From assembly GCF_046233715.1 (NCBI RefSeq), contig NZ_JBJNRJ010000016.1, positions 27,439 through 91,438 on the forward strand: a DNA stretch of 64,000 nt. Reading direction: 5' to 3'. Position numbers and translations under genes: made by a program. Below the pieces are notes generated by a model that was given only the letters and a program-made list of their open reading frames with translations, did not search any database and was not told the origin of the DNA. The DNA comes from Trujillonella humicola (lineage in GTDB: Bacteria > Actinomycetota > Actinomycetes > Mycobacteriales > Geodermatophilaceae). Shown here in pieces: positions 25,623 through 33,900 of the stretch (within the stretch, counting starts at the first letter, position 1; the number at the start of each line of letters is the position of its first letter).

Positions 25623-26444
25623 TCAGCCGAGCAGGTGGGTGACGGCGGACAGCCGCTGGTCGCCGGCCATCGCGGCCAGCCACCGCGACCACCCCGGCCG
25701 CGCCCGCATCGCCTCCAGCGCCTGCCGGGCGGCGGCCGCGTCGCCGCGGCGAGAGGCGGCCAGCGCGGCGTAGAGGTCGCGGGCCCCCTCGGGGGCGAAC
25801 ACGGCCAGGGTGTCGTAGTCGCGCTCGGCGTAGGCGCCCTGCAGGGAGCGCAGCACCCGCAGCTGGGCCACCGGGTCACCGGAGTCGTCCACCCGCAGGT
25901 CGACGCGCACCCCGTCGTCCTCCTCGGTCGCCGGCTCCCCGCCGACCACCAGCAGTGCCGCCGACTGCCGACCACGGAGATCCCCGCCGGCGTCCTGCCC
26001 GGCGCAGAGCGCCGCCAGCAGCCGGTCGGCCAGTGCGCCGGCGGTGACGGTGAAGGCGTGCAGCATCGCCGGCAGCACGTCGTCGGAGGCGAGCATGTTG
26101 CCCTGCACACTGACCGCCTCGGCGACGACGTGCCCGCTCACCGGGAAGGCGCCGGGCCCGGTGTCGGCGGCGATCGCGCCGCCGGCGGACAGCACGGCCA
26201 GCTGCCGGTCGGCGTCCTCGGCGGCGTGCGCCGCACGCCGCACCAGGTCGGCCGGGAGCGTGCCCTCGGCCAGCCCGTCGAGCAGCACGCCCCCGAGGCC
26301 GCGCGGGCTGCGCGCCTGGACGGCGACCACGCCGACGCCCGGCCGGGCGCGGGGCACGGCCCGGCCGACGGCGAGGATGCAGGAGGAGACGGCGATGCCG
26401 AGCTCGCCGGTCGCCGGGTCGCGGGCGACGATCGAGAAGGTCAC
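25623..26444 (-). CDS. DUF1028 family protein
   Basis: The 273-residue protein begins with the family signature (TFSIVARDPATGELGIAVSS) and contains the conserved VQGNMLASD region (about residue 118). DUF1028 proteins have an Ntn-hydrolase-like fold, and some carry a C-terminal peptidoglycan-binding part, which is replaced here by about 60 helical residues. The biochemical role is unknown. It lies 28 bp downstream of the CoA-transferase pair on the same strand. The start is GTG at 26444, with a weak -10-like TACGGC 7 nt upstream. Confidence 0.85.
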   Translation of the reverse strand: MTFSIVARDPATGELGIAVSSCILAVGRAVPRARPGVGVVAVQARSPRGLGGVLLDGLAEGTLPADLVRRAAHAAEDADRQLAVLSAGGAIAADTGPGAFPVSGHVVAEAVSVQGNMLASDDVLPAMLHAFTVTAGALADRLLAALCAGQDAGGDLRGRQSAALLVVGGEPATEEDDGVRVDLRVDDSGDPVAQLRVLRSLQGAYAERDYDTLAVFAPEGARDLYAALAASRRGDAAAARQALEAMRARPGWSRWLAAMAGDQRLSAVTHLLG

Positions 26445-26472
26445 CGGGGCGGCCGTACGGGCTGCGGAGCGG

Positions 26473-27141
26473 TCAGGCGGTGGCCGGCAGCGACATCTCG
26501 CGGACGTCGTCGGCGACGGCCAGCGGGGCGCCGGTGGCCGCGACGACCTCGTCGGCGGTGACGCCGGGAGCGGTCTCGCGGAGCACGAACCCGCTCGGGG
26601 TGACGTCGACGACGGCGAGGTCGGTGATCACCCGGTCGACGCAGGCCTTGCCGGTGAGCGGCAGGGTGCACTCCTCGACCAGCTTCGGGGACCCGTCGCG
26701 GGCCACGTGCTCCATCATGATGATCACCTGGCGGGCGCCGTGGACGAGGTCCATCGCGCCGCCCATGCCGTTGACCATCTTGCCGGGGATGAGCCAGTTG
26801 GCCAGGTCGCCGCGGGGGTTGACCTGCATCGCGCCGAGGACGGCGACGTCGAGGTGCTGGCCGCGGATCATCCCGAAGCTCGTCGAGGAGTCGAAGAAGC
26901 TGGCGCCGGGCAGGATCGTGACGGTCTCCTTGCCGGCGTTGATCAGGTCCGGGTCCTCGTCGCCCTCGAAGGGGTAGGGCCCGACGCCGAGGACGCCGTT
27001 CTCCGAGTGCAGCACCACGTGCACGCCGTCGGGCACGTAGTTGGGCACCAGGGTGGGCATGCCGATGCCCAGGTTGACGTAGGCGCCGTCGGTGAGCTCC
27101 TGGGCCACCCGGGCGGCCAGCTGCTCGCGGGTGAGTGTCAT
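26473..27141 (-). CDS. CoA-transferase subunit B
   Basis: The 222-residue beta subunit of a 3-oxoacid-type CoA transferase. The catalytic Glu lies in the ENGVLGVGPYP motif (about residue 43). It also shows YVNLGIGMPTLV near the N-terminus and GAMQVNPRGDLANW. With subunit A it moves CoA between succinyl-CoA or acetyl-CoA and a 3-oxo acid. The start is one base from the subunit A stop, so the two are co-translated. Whether the substrate is acetoacetate or 3-oxoadipate cannot be read from sequence. Confidence 0.93.
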   Translation of the reverse strand: MTLTREQLAARVAQELTDGAYVNLGIGMPTLVPNYVPDGVHVVLHSENGVLGVGPYPFEGDEDPDLINAGKETVTILPGASFFDSSTSFGMIRGQHLDVAVLGAMQVNPRGDLANWLIPGKMVNGMGGAMDLVHGARQVIIMMEHVARDGSPKLVEECTLPLTGKACVDRVITDLAVVDVTPSGFVLRETAPGVTADEVVAATGAPLAVADDVREMSLPATA

Positions 27142-27142
27142 G

Positions 27143-27904
<762 letters not shown>

Positions 27905-27947
27905 GCGCCGATCCACCGTCCGTCCGGGCGGCCGTCCGGCTCCCGCG

Positions 27948-28751
27948 TCAGGCGGGGCGGCCCAGCTCGCGGATGCCCTCGATCTTGGTGCCGAGCGTAG
28001 CCGTGACGTGTTCGTCGGCGGCCCGCCGGGGCAGCCGCGAGAGGTCGGGCGCGGTGACGAGCACGAGCGAGGCGCCGGCGACCAGCGGGGCCAGCAACCA
28101 GGCGACGGGGCCGGCCTCGGCGGCGGTCCGCGCGTCGACGAGCACCCGGTCGCCCTCGGCCAGTCCCAGCCGGCCGGCCAGCTCGGTGGCGGTCTCGACC
28201 AGGCCGCCCAGCGTCAGCTCCAGCCCGCCGGCCGCCAGCCCGGGCGCGGCGGGGTCGGGCTGCTGCCAGGGGGTGAACGTGTCGCCGTGGGTGCGCACCT
28301 CGACGGCGTAGTCCCGGGCCGGGCCGGTGTAGCCGGCCATGCCGGTCCCGAGCGGGTGCAGCGACAGCCCGACGAGCTCGGGGAGGTCGAGCTCCTCCAG
28401 CGGCGGCAGCCGGCCCTCGTCGGCGAGCACCACGTCGGCACCGGCCAGCGCGCCGTCGTCCTCGGCGGCGGTCTCCACCACGGTCGCGCCGCAGCTCCAC
28501 GTGGCCAGGAGCACCGCGGCCGTCTGCCAGTGCGCCGGCAGCACCACGGCGACGCGGCTGCCCGGGCCGACGTCGAACTCCTCCTGCAGCAGGTTGGCGG
28601 TCTTCGCCACCCAGTTGGCGAACGTCGCCGCCGACAGCTCCACGCGGGAGGCCGCCACGTCGTCGTAGTGGGTCAGCAGAGGGGCCGCCGCGGCGCGGCG
28701 GAGCGCTGCCCGGAGGACGTCGGACGGGGTGGAGGGCCGCGTGGTGCGCAC
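27948..28751 (-). CDS. TIGR03089 family protein (AMP-ligase-like remnant)
   Basis: The 267-residue protein looks like the N-terminal part of an acyl-CoA synthetase (RVELSAATFANWVAKTANLL; GSRVAVVLPAHWQTAAVLLA) but lacks the P-loop STGTTGxPK-type motif, the C-terminal lid and the length needed for adenylation. This matches the actinobacterial TIGR03089 family, often found near LCP and cell-wall genes. Its function is unknown. GTG at 28751 was taken as start because conserved sequence begins there. Confidence 0.8.
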   Translation of the reverse strand: MRTTRPSTPSDVLRAALRRAAAAPLLTHYDDVAASRVELSAATFANWVAKTANLLQEEFDVGPGSRVAVVLPAHWQTAAVLLATWSCGATVVETAAEDDGALAGADVVLADEGRLPPLEELDLPELVGLSLHPLGTGMAGYTGPARDYAVEVRTHGDTFTPWQQPDPAAPGLAAGGLELTLGGLVETATELAGRLGLAEGDRVLVDARTAAEAGPVAWLLAPLVAGASLVLVTAPDLSRLPRRAADEHVTATLGTKIEGIRELGRPA

Positions 28752-28819
28752 GTGACGAGAGTGCCCTGTGACGGGGCGGTTCGCCCCGCGCGTCACCGGC
28801 TCGGAGGTCACGGCGCGGT

Positions 28820-28825
28820 TACAGT
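28820..28825 (+). promoter_or_regulatory. -10 box, leaderless start of PAP2 gene
   Basis: TACAGT is followed by seven bases and the ATG at 28833. No ribosome site is visible. It would drive the PAP2-ubiA-dprE1-dprE2-GT87 operon. Confidence 0.6.
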
Positions 28826-28832
28826 TCTCGCG

Positions 28833-29378
28833 ATGACCGCGACTGCCGACGGCGCCGGGTCCGGGCTCCTCCGCCTGGACCACGCGCTGCTCCGATCCAC
28901 CCGGCGGACGCTGGGCTCGACCCCTGCGGTCCCGGTGGCCCAGGGCCTCTCGCACTTCGGCGAGCACGCGCTCGGCTGGGTCGCCCTGGGCGCGGCCGGC
29001 TGGCTGTCCGGCCGCCGCCGCGAGGAGTGGCTGGCCGGCACCGCGGGCGTCCTGGCGGCGCACGCCGCCGGGGTGGTCGTCAAGCGCGTCGTGCGGCGGG
29101 TGCGCCCGGCGCTGGAGGACGTGCCGGCCCTGGTGGCGACGCCGAGCCGGCTGTCCTTCCCCAGCGCGCACAGCTGCTCGACCGCCGCGGCCGCCGTGGG
29201 CTTCGGCCCCATGGTCGGCCGCCTCCCCATGGCCGGCGTGACGGGTCTGATGCTCGTCTCGCGGGTGCTCCTGGGGGTGCACTACCCGTCCGACGTCGTC
29301 TCGGGAGCGGCGCTGGGGGCCGGCACGGCCACCCTCGTCCGGCGGCGCCTGACCCGGTTCGAAGGTAGGAAGGCATGA
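28833..29378 (+). CDS. PAP2 phosphatase, probable decaprenyl-phosphoribose-phosphate phosphatase
   Basis: The 181-residue membrane phosphatase has all three PAP2 motifs: KRVVRRVRP (about residue 86), PSAHSCSTAAA (about 110) and SRVLLGVHYPSD (about 145). Its position, with its stop overlapping the ubiA start (ATGA), matches Rv3807c-Rv3806c, where the phosphatase removes the 5-phosphate of decaprenyl-phospho-5-phosphoribose before epimerisation by DprE1/DprE2. The substrate is inferred from context. Confidence 0.88.
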   Translation: MTATADGAGSGLLRLDHALLRSTRRTLGSTPAVPVAQGLSHFGEHALGWVALGAAGWLSGRRREEWLAGTAGVLAAHAAGVVVKRVVRRVRPALEDVPALVATPSRLSFPSAHSCSTAAAAVGFGPMVGRLPMAGVTGLMLVSRVLLGVHYPSDVVSGAALGAGTATLVRRRLTRFEGRKA

Positions 29379-30385
29379 CCGTGACGATCTCCCAGCCCGG
29401 CCCCCCGGGACCCGCCTCGCCGGATGCCGCCACCGCCCCGGCGGCCGGCGCCCCGGCGCCGGCCGGCCCGCCCGCAGCCCCGCCGCTGGCCCCGCGCCTG
29501 CCCGGTTGGCGCGGCACCTTCGCCTGGGGCGTCATCCGCTCGTGGCGGCCCCGCCAGTGGGCGAAGAACGTCCTGGTCCTCGCCGCACCTCTGGCCGCCG
29601 GGAAGGTCTTCGACCTCGACGTGCTCGGCCCCACCGCGGTGGCCTTCCTGCTGTTCTGCGTCGCGGCCTCGGGCGTCTACCTCGTCAACGACACGATCGA
29701 CGTCGAGGAGGACCGCCGGCACCCGCGCAAGCGGTTCCGGCCGATCGCGGCGGGCGTGGTGCCCAAGGGCCTGGCCCTGGCCATGGCGGTGCTGTTCTTC
29801 GCCGTCGCGCTCGTCGTCGCGGTGCTGCTCACCCGCCCGGCGCTGGCCTGGGTGCTGGGCAGCTACGTGGTGATCCAGCTCGGCTACTGCATGTTCCTCA
29901 AGAACCAGCCGGTCATCGACCTCGCGGTCGTCGCCTCCGGCTTCCTGCTGCGCGGCATCGCCGGCGGTGTGGCCGCCGGGCTCGAGCTGTCGCAGTGGTT
30001 CCTGCTCGTCGCCGCGTTCGGCTCGCTGTTCATGGTGGCCGGCAAGCGCTACTCCGAGCTGGTGCTGATCGGTGACGCCGCGGCCACCCGCAAGACGCTG
30101 CAGGAGTACTCCGCCAGCTACCTGCGCTTCGTCTGGAGCCTGTCGGCCGCGGTCACGCTGACCGCCTACAGCCTGTGGGCCTTCGAGATGGGGGAGACCC
30201 AGGAGGGTGCCCCCTGGTCGCTGATCTCCATCGCCCCGTTCGTGCTGGCGATCCTGCTGTACGCCCGCGACGTCGACAAGGGCGAGGCCGGGGCGCCGGA
30301 GGACATCGTCCTGGGCGACCGCGTGCTGCTGGCCCTCGGCGTCCTGTGGGCCGCGACCATGGCGCTGGGTGTCTACGGTGTCTGA
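29375..30385 (+). CDS. ubiA: Decaprenyl-phosphate phosphoribosyltransferase (UbiA family)
   Basis: Transfers 5-phosphoribose from PRPP to decaprenyl phosphate, the first committed step to decaprenyl-phospho-arabinose. The 336-residue membrane protein starts with a Pro/Ala tail, then RPRQWAKNVLVLAAPLA, the Asp-rich motif NDTIDVEEDRRHP, RFRPIAAGVVPKGLA, and the second motif region GSLFMVAGKRYSEL, all closely like Rv3806c, with about nine helices. ATGA overlap with the PAP2 gene; its stop TGA opens a copy of the palindromic element described separately, and the next start (GTG) overlaps by 8 nt. Confidence 0.94.
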   Translation: MTVTISQPGPPGPASPDAATAPAAGAPAPAGPPAAPPLAPRLPGWRGTFAWGVIRSWRPRQWAKNVLVLAAPLAAGKVFDLDVLGPTAVAFLLFCVAASGVYLVNDTIDVEEDRRHPRKRFRPIAAGVVPKGLALAMAVLFFAVALVVAVLLTRPALAWVLGSYVVIQLGYCMFLKNQPVIDLAVVASGFLLRGIAGGVAAGLELSQWFLLVAAFGSLFMVAGKRYSELVLIGDAAATRKTLQEYSASYLRFVWSLSAAVTLTAYSLWAFEMGETQEGAPWSLISIAPFVLAILLYARDVDKGEAGAPEDIVLGDRVLLALGVLWAATMALGVYGV

Positions 30386-31805
30386 GGAAGGACCCCGTTC
30401 CCCCCACCGCTCGCAAGCTCGCGGCGGGACCCTGAACGGGGCCGGGCGGAGCCCTGAGACTCTCACCGGCTGGGGGCGCACCGCGGCCACCCCCGCCCTG
30501 GTCGACCGCGTCGCCGACGAGGCCGACGCCCGCAAGGTGCTCGCCGAGGCCCGCGCCGAGGCGCAGGGCCGGGGGGTCGTCGCCCGCGGCCTGGCCCGCA
30601 GCTACGGCGACGCCGCGCAGAACGCCGGTGGCCGCGTGCTGGACATGACCGGCTCGGACCGCGTGCTGGACGTCGACATCGCGACCGCGGAGGTCGAGGT
30701 GGAGGCGGGTATCTCCCTCGACCGCCTGATGAACCTCTTCGTCCCGCTGGGCATGTTCGTGCCGGTCACCGCCGGCACCCGGTACGTGACCGTGGGCGGG
30801 GCCATCGCCGCCGACATCCACGGCAAGAACCACCACGTGGCCGGCAGCTTCTCCCAGCACGTGCGCTGGCTGGACCTGCTCACCGCCGACGGCCAGGTCC
30901 GCCGGGTGGGGCCGGAGACCGACCCCGACCTGTTCTGGGCCACCGCCGGCGGCATGGGCCTCACCGGCGTGATCCTGCGGGCCCGGGTGCGGATGAAGCC
31001 GATCGAGACCTCCCGATGCCTGGTCGACACCGACCGCACTCCGGACCTCGACGCGTTGATGACGCTGCTCGCCGAGACCGACCACCTCTACGACTACTCG
31101 GTGGCCTGGATCGACTGCGTGGCCAAGGGCGCCCGGATGGGGCGCTCGGTCCTCACCCGGGGCCGGTTCGCCCGGCGCGACGAGCTCCCCGCCCGCAGGC
31201 GGGCCGACCCGCTGCGGTACGCCGGCTCGGTCAAGCTCTCGGTGCCCGACGTCTTCCCGCCCGGGCTGCTCAACCTCGCCACCGTGTCGGCGTTCAACGA
31301 GCTCTGGTACCGCAAGGCGCCCGCGCGCAAGCGCGACCAGCTGCAGAGCATCCCCACGTTCTTCCACCCGCTGGACGGGGTGGGCGCCTGGAACCGCATC
31401 TACGGCCCCCGCGGCTTCGTGCAGTACCAGGTCACCGTGCCGTTCGGGCACGAGGAGACGATGCGCCGGGTGCTCGAGCGCATCGCCACCTCGGGCCACG
31501 CCTCCTTCCTCGCCGTGCTCAAGCGCTTCGGCGAGGGCAACCCGGGCATGCTGTCCTACCCGTCGCCGGGGTGGACCCTCGCGCTGGACATCCCCGTCGT
31601 CGGCGGTCTGGCACGGCTGCTGGACGAGCTCGACGAGCAGGTGGTCGAGGTGGGTGGGCGCACCTACCTGGCCAAGGACTCGCGGGTCCGCCCGGAGGTC
31701 TTCGCGCGCATGTACCCGCGCCTGGAGGAGTTCCGCGCGGTGCGCCGTCGCGTGGACCCCGACGGCGTCTTCACCTCCGACCTGGCCCGGCGACTGGAAC
31801 TGTGA
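30378..31805 (+). CDS. dprE1: Decaprenylphosphoryl-ribose 2'-oxidase DprE1
   Basis: FAD enzyme that oxidises decaprenyl-phospho-ribose at C2', first half of epimerisation to decaprenyl-phospho-arabinose. The 475-residue protein has RGLARSYGDAAQNAGG, the FAD-contact block IHGKNHHVAGSF, and near the end YLAKDSR (Lys equivalent to K418 of the M. tuberculosis enzyme). At the place of C387, the benzothiazinone-reactive Cys, the sequence reads GWTLALD, with Ala at residue 402. Residues 2-28 are encoded by a palindromic repeat and have no family counterpart; no ATG, GTG or TTG lies between it and the conserved TGWGRT, so translation must start at GTG 30378 (or 30369), or at a CTG inside the repeat. 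Confidence 0.93.
   Translation: MSEEGPRSPHRSQARGGTLNGAGRSPETLTGWGRTAATPALVDRVADEADARKVLAEARAEAQGRGVVARGLARSYGDAAQNAGGRVLDMTGSDRVLDVDIATAEVEVEAGISLDRLMNLFVPLGMFVPVTAGTRYVTVGGAIAADIHGKNHHVAGSFSQHVRWLDLLTADGQVRRVGPETDPDLFWATAGGMGLTGVILRARVRMKPIETSRCLVDTDRTPDLDALMTLLAETDHLYDYSVAWIDCVAKGARMGRSVLTRGRFARRDELPARRRADPLRYAGSVKLSVPDVFPPGLLNLATVSAFNELWYRKAPARKRDQLQSIPTFFHPLDGVGAWNRIYGPRGFVQYQVTVPFGHEETMRRVLERIATSGHASFLAVLKRFGEGNPGMLSYPSPGWTLALDIPVVGGLARLLDELDEQVVEVGGRTYLAKDSRVRPEVFARMYPRLEEFRAVRRRVDPDGVFTSDLARRLEL
30383..30443 (+). repeat. Stop-codon-anchored palindromic element, copy 1
   Basis: Starts at the ubiA stop: TGAGGAAGGACCCC, outer stem CCCCGTTC / GAACGGGG, inner stem CCGC / GCGG around TCGCAAGCTC, ending GGGGCC. 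The 61 nt lie wholly inside the dprE1 reading frame. Four further copies are at 35522, 55421, 57521 and 59103. Confidence 0.88.
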
Positions 31806-31815
31806 GGCCCACCCC

Positions 31816-32571
31816 GTGATCGACGCGCTCGGCTCTGTCGGCTCCCTGCTGCTCGTGGGGGGGACGTCGGACATCGCCGTCGCCACCGCCCGCCGCTACC
31901 TGCGGGAGCGGCCGCTGCGGATCGTCCTCGCCGCCCGCGACAGCGCCCGGCGCACGGCGGTGGCCGAGGAGCTGCGCGCCGCCGGGGCGACCGTCGAGGT
32001 CGTCGACTTCGACGCCGAGGACCCGAAGTCCCCCGAGCGGATGGTCGCCGAGGCCACGGCCGGTGGGGACGTCGACGTGGCGGTGGTCGCCTTCGGCGCG
32101 CTGGGCGACCAGGAGCAGCTGGCCTCCGACCCCGACGCCGTCGCCGCCCTGGCCCGCGTCAACTACGTGGCGCCGGTCGTCGTGGGCACCGTGCTGGCCC
32201 AGCGGATGCGGGCCCAGGGCCACGGCGTGATCGTCGCCCTGTCGTCCGTGGCGGGGGAGCGGGCCCGGGCCTCCAACTACGCCTACGGCTCCACCAAGGC
32301 CGGGATGGACGCGTTCTTCAGCGGCCTGTCCGACTCGCTGGCCGGCACCGGCGTGTCCGTGCTGGTGGTCCGCCCCGGCTTCGTCCGCTCGAAGATGACC
32401 GAGGGCCTGCCCGAGGCCCCGCTCGCCACGACGCCCGAGGCGGTGGCCGAGGCCATCGTCACCGGCGTCCGGACGGGCCGGCACACGGTGTGGGTGCCCG
32501 GTGCGATGCGCTGGGTCATGAGCGGCCTCCGGCACACGCCCCGGCGGCTGTTCCGCAGGCTCCCGCTGTGA
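31816..32571 (+). CDS. dprE2: Decaprenylphosphoryl-2-keto-ribose reductase DprE2
   Basis: The 251-residue short-chain dehydrogenase completes the epimerisation started by DprE1 by reducing the 2'-keto intermediate with NAD(P)H. It shows an N-terminal Rossmann turn (LLVGGTSDIAVATARRYL), the catalytic SSVAGERARASN and Y-x3-K (YGSTKAGMDAF), and the family tail VWVPGAMRWVMSGLRHTPR. GTG at 31816 is 10 nt after the dprE1 stop. A diverged paralogue is at 62525-63286. Confidence 0.92.
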   Translation: MIDALGSVGSLLLVGGTSDIAVATARRYLRERPLRIVLAARDSARRTAVAEELRAAGATVEVVDFDAEDPKSPERMVAEATAGGDVDVAVVAFGALGDQEQLASDPDAVAALARVNYVAPVVVGTVLAQRMRAQGHGVIVALSSVAGERARASNYAYGSTKAGMDAFFSGLSDSLAGTGVSVLVVRPGFVRSKMTEGLPEAPLATTPEAVAEAIVTGVRTGRHTVWVPGAMRWVMSGLRHTPRRLFRRLPL

Positions 32572-33845
32572 CCCGGGCGTGGCGGTGGACCACCGACGTC
32601 GTCCGCCGGGAGGTCCACGGGTCGTCGGTGATCGACCGTGCGCTGTGGATGGCCGTCGTCGCGGTGGCGGCGGTCCGCCTGTGGCAGGCGATCCCCTTCG
32701 GCGGCGACTTGCGGATCATCTGGTTCGCCGGCCGCCACCTGCTCGACGGCGAGCCCGTCTTCGCCGATCCGTACTTCATCTACCTGCCCAGCTCGGCGCT
32801 GTTCGCGGCACCCTTCGGCCTGCTCCCCGAGGACGTCGGGGTGGGGGTGGGAGCCGTGCTCGGCTGCCTGGCCGTCATCGCGTTCGCCTGGGCCTGCGTG
32901 CGGCTGCTCGCGGCTCCGGCGCCGCAGTGGCTCGCCCCCGCCGTCGCCCTCGCCGTCCTGGTCAGCCACGCGGGTGGCGACCTCATCACGGTGGCCAACA
33001 GCGAGTTCGTGACGCTGGCGATGCTCCCGTTCATCCTCCTGGCGGCCGCGCGGGGGCGGTGGCTGCTGTTCGGCGTGCTGCTCGGCGTGAGCATCGCGGT
33101 GAAGCCCTTCCTGCTCGCGCTCCTGGCGCTCCCGCTGCTGGCCGGCCGCTTCCGGGCGCTGGGCGTCGCGATCGCCGTCCCGGTGGCGGTGTCGCTGCTC
33201 GCGCTCCCGTTCGTCGCCGACCCGGGCGCCTTCTTCACCACCACCATCCCGAACCTGCTCCGGGGGCAGGAGGCGCTGAACAACACGGCCAACGCCTCCC
33301 TGGCCAACCTGCTGGAGTACGTGGGTGTGCCGGAGCGGCTCGCCCTGCTGCTGCGCCTGCTGCTCCTGGCCACCGGGCTGACCGCCGCGTTCCTGCGCTG
33401 GCGCCGCCCCGGCGGCGACCCGGTGGTCCGGGTGGTCGAGGTGGGCACCCTGCTGCTGCTCGCCAGCAGCCTGGCGTCCTCGGTCGTCTGGTCGCACTAC
33501 TCGCTGCTGGCGCTGCCGGTGTTCGTGATCGCCGGGCGGGCGGGATCGGTGACCGGCCGCACCGCGGTGCTGTGGCCGCTCCTGCTGCCGGTGTTCGCCC
33601 TGGGCTACCCGGCCTCGATGCCCGGCGTCTGGGGCACGGTCATGGTCCGCGTGGGCGTCGCCCTGGTGCTGATCCTGCTGGTGCTCTCCCTCCGCGCGGC
33701 CCTCTCCCGGCCGGCGGCTGACGCACCGGCAGCCGCCGCACGGACGACGGTCGCCGGTCGGACCGGCGGCACGGAAGCGCACCGCACCGCGGAGCGCGGC
33801 CCCGCGGGGAACACCGCAGGCCGCCGCCCCGTCCGGGCGGAGTGA
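32568..33845 (+). CDS. GT87 family membrane glycosyltransferase
   Basis: The 425-residue polytopic protein (10-11 helices) has the GT-C pattern: an acidic residue in the first external loop (GGDLRIIWFAGRHLLDGEP) and AVKPFLLALLALPLL, as in DUF2029/GT87 enzymes, which include the mycobacterial arabinofuranosyltransferase AftC. Its GTG overlaps the dprE2 stop (GTGA), so it is translated with the genes that make decaprenyl-phospho-arabinose and probably uses it as donor outside the membrane. The exact linkage is unknown. The C-terminal 55 residues are polar, Ala/Arg-rich and probably disordered. Confidence 0.82.
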   Translation: MTRAWRWTTDVVRREVHGSSVIDRALWMAVVAVAAVRLWQAIPFGGDLRIIWFAGRHLLDGEPVFADPYFIYLPSSALFAAPFGLLPEDVGVGVGAVLGCLAVIAFAWACVRLLAAPAPQWLAPAVALAVLVSHAGGDLITVANSEFVTLAMLPFILLAAARGRWLLFGVLLGVSIAVKPFLLALLALPLLAGRFRALGVAIAVPVAVSLLALPFVADPGAFFTTTIPNLLRGQEALNNTANASLANLLEYVGVPERLALLLRLLLLATGLTAAFLRWRRPGGDPVVRVVEVGTLLLLASSLASSVVWSHYSLLALPVFVIAGRAGSVTGRTAVLWPLLLPVFALGYPASMPGVWGTVMVRVGVALVLILLVLSLRAALSRPAADAPAAAARTTVAGRTGGTEAHRTAERGPAGNTAGRRPVRAE

Positions 33846-33900
33846 GCACCCCGCAGCACCCCACCCCGCGGCACCGCACCCGCAGCAGCGCCCCCCTGCG

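Noticed and set aside
22496..25642. Open frame of more than 1000 codons on the plus strand over tetR and the MMPL gene
   Set aside because: Arg/Gly/Ala-rich translation with no domain; TetR and MMPL are in the correct frame.
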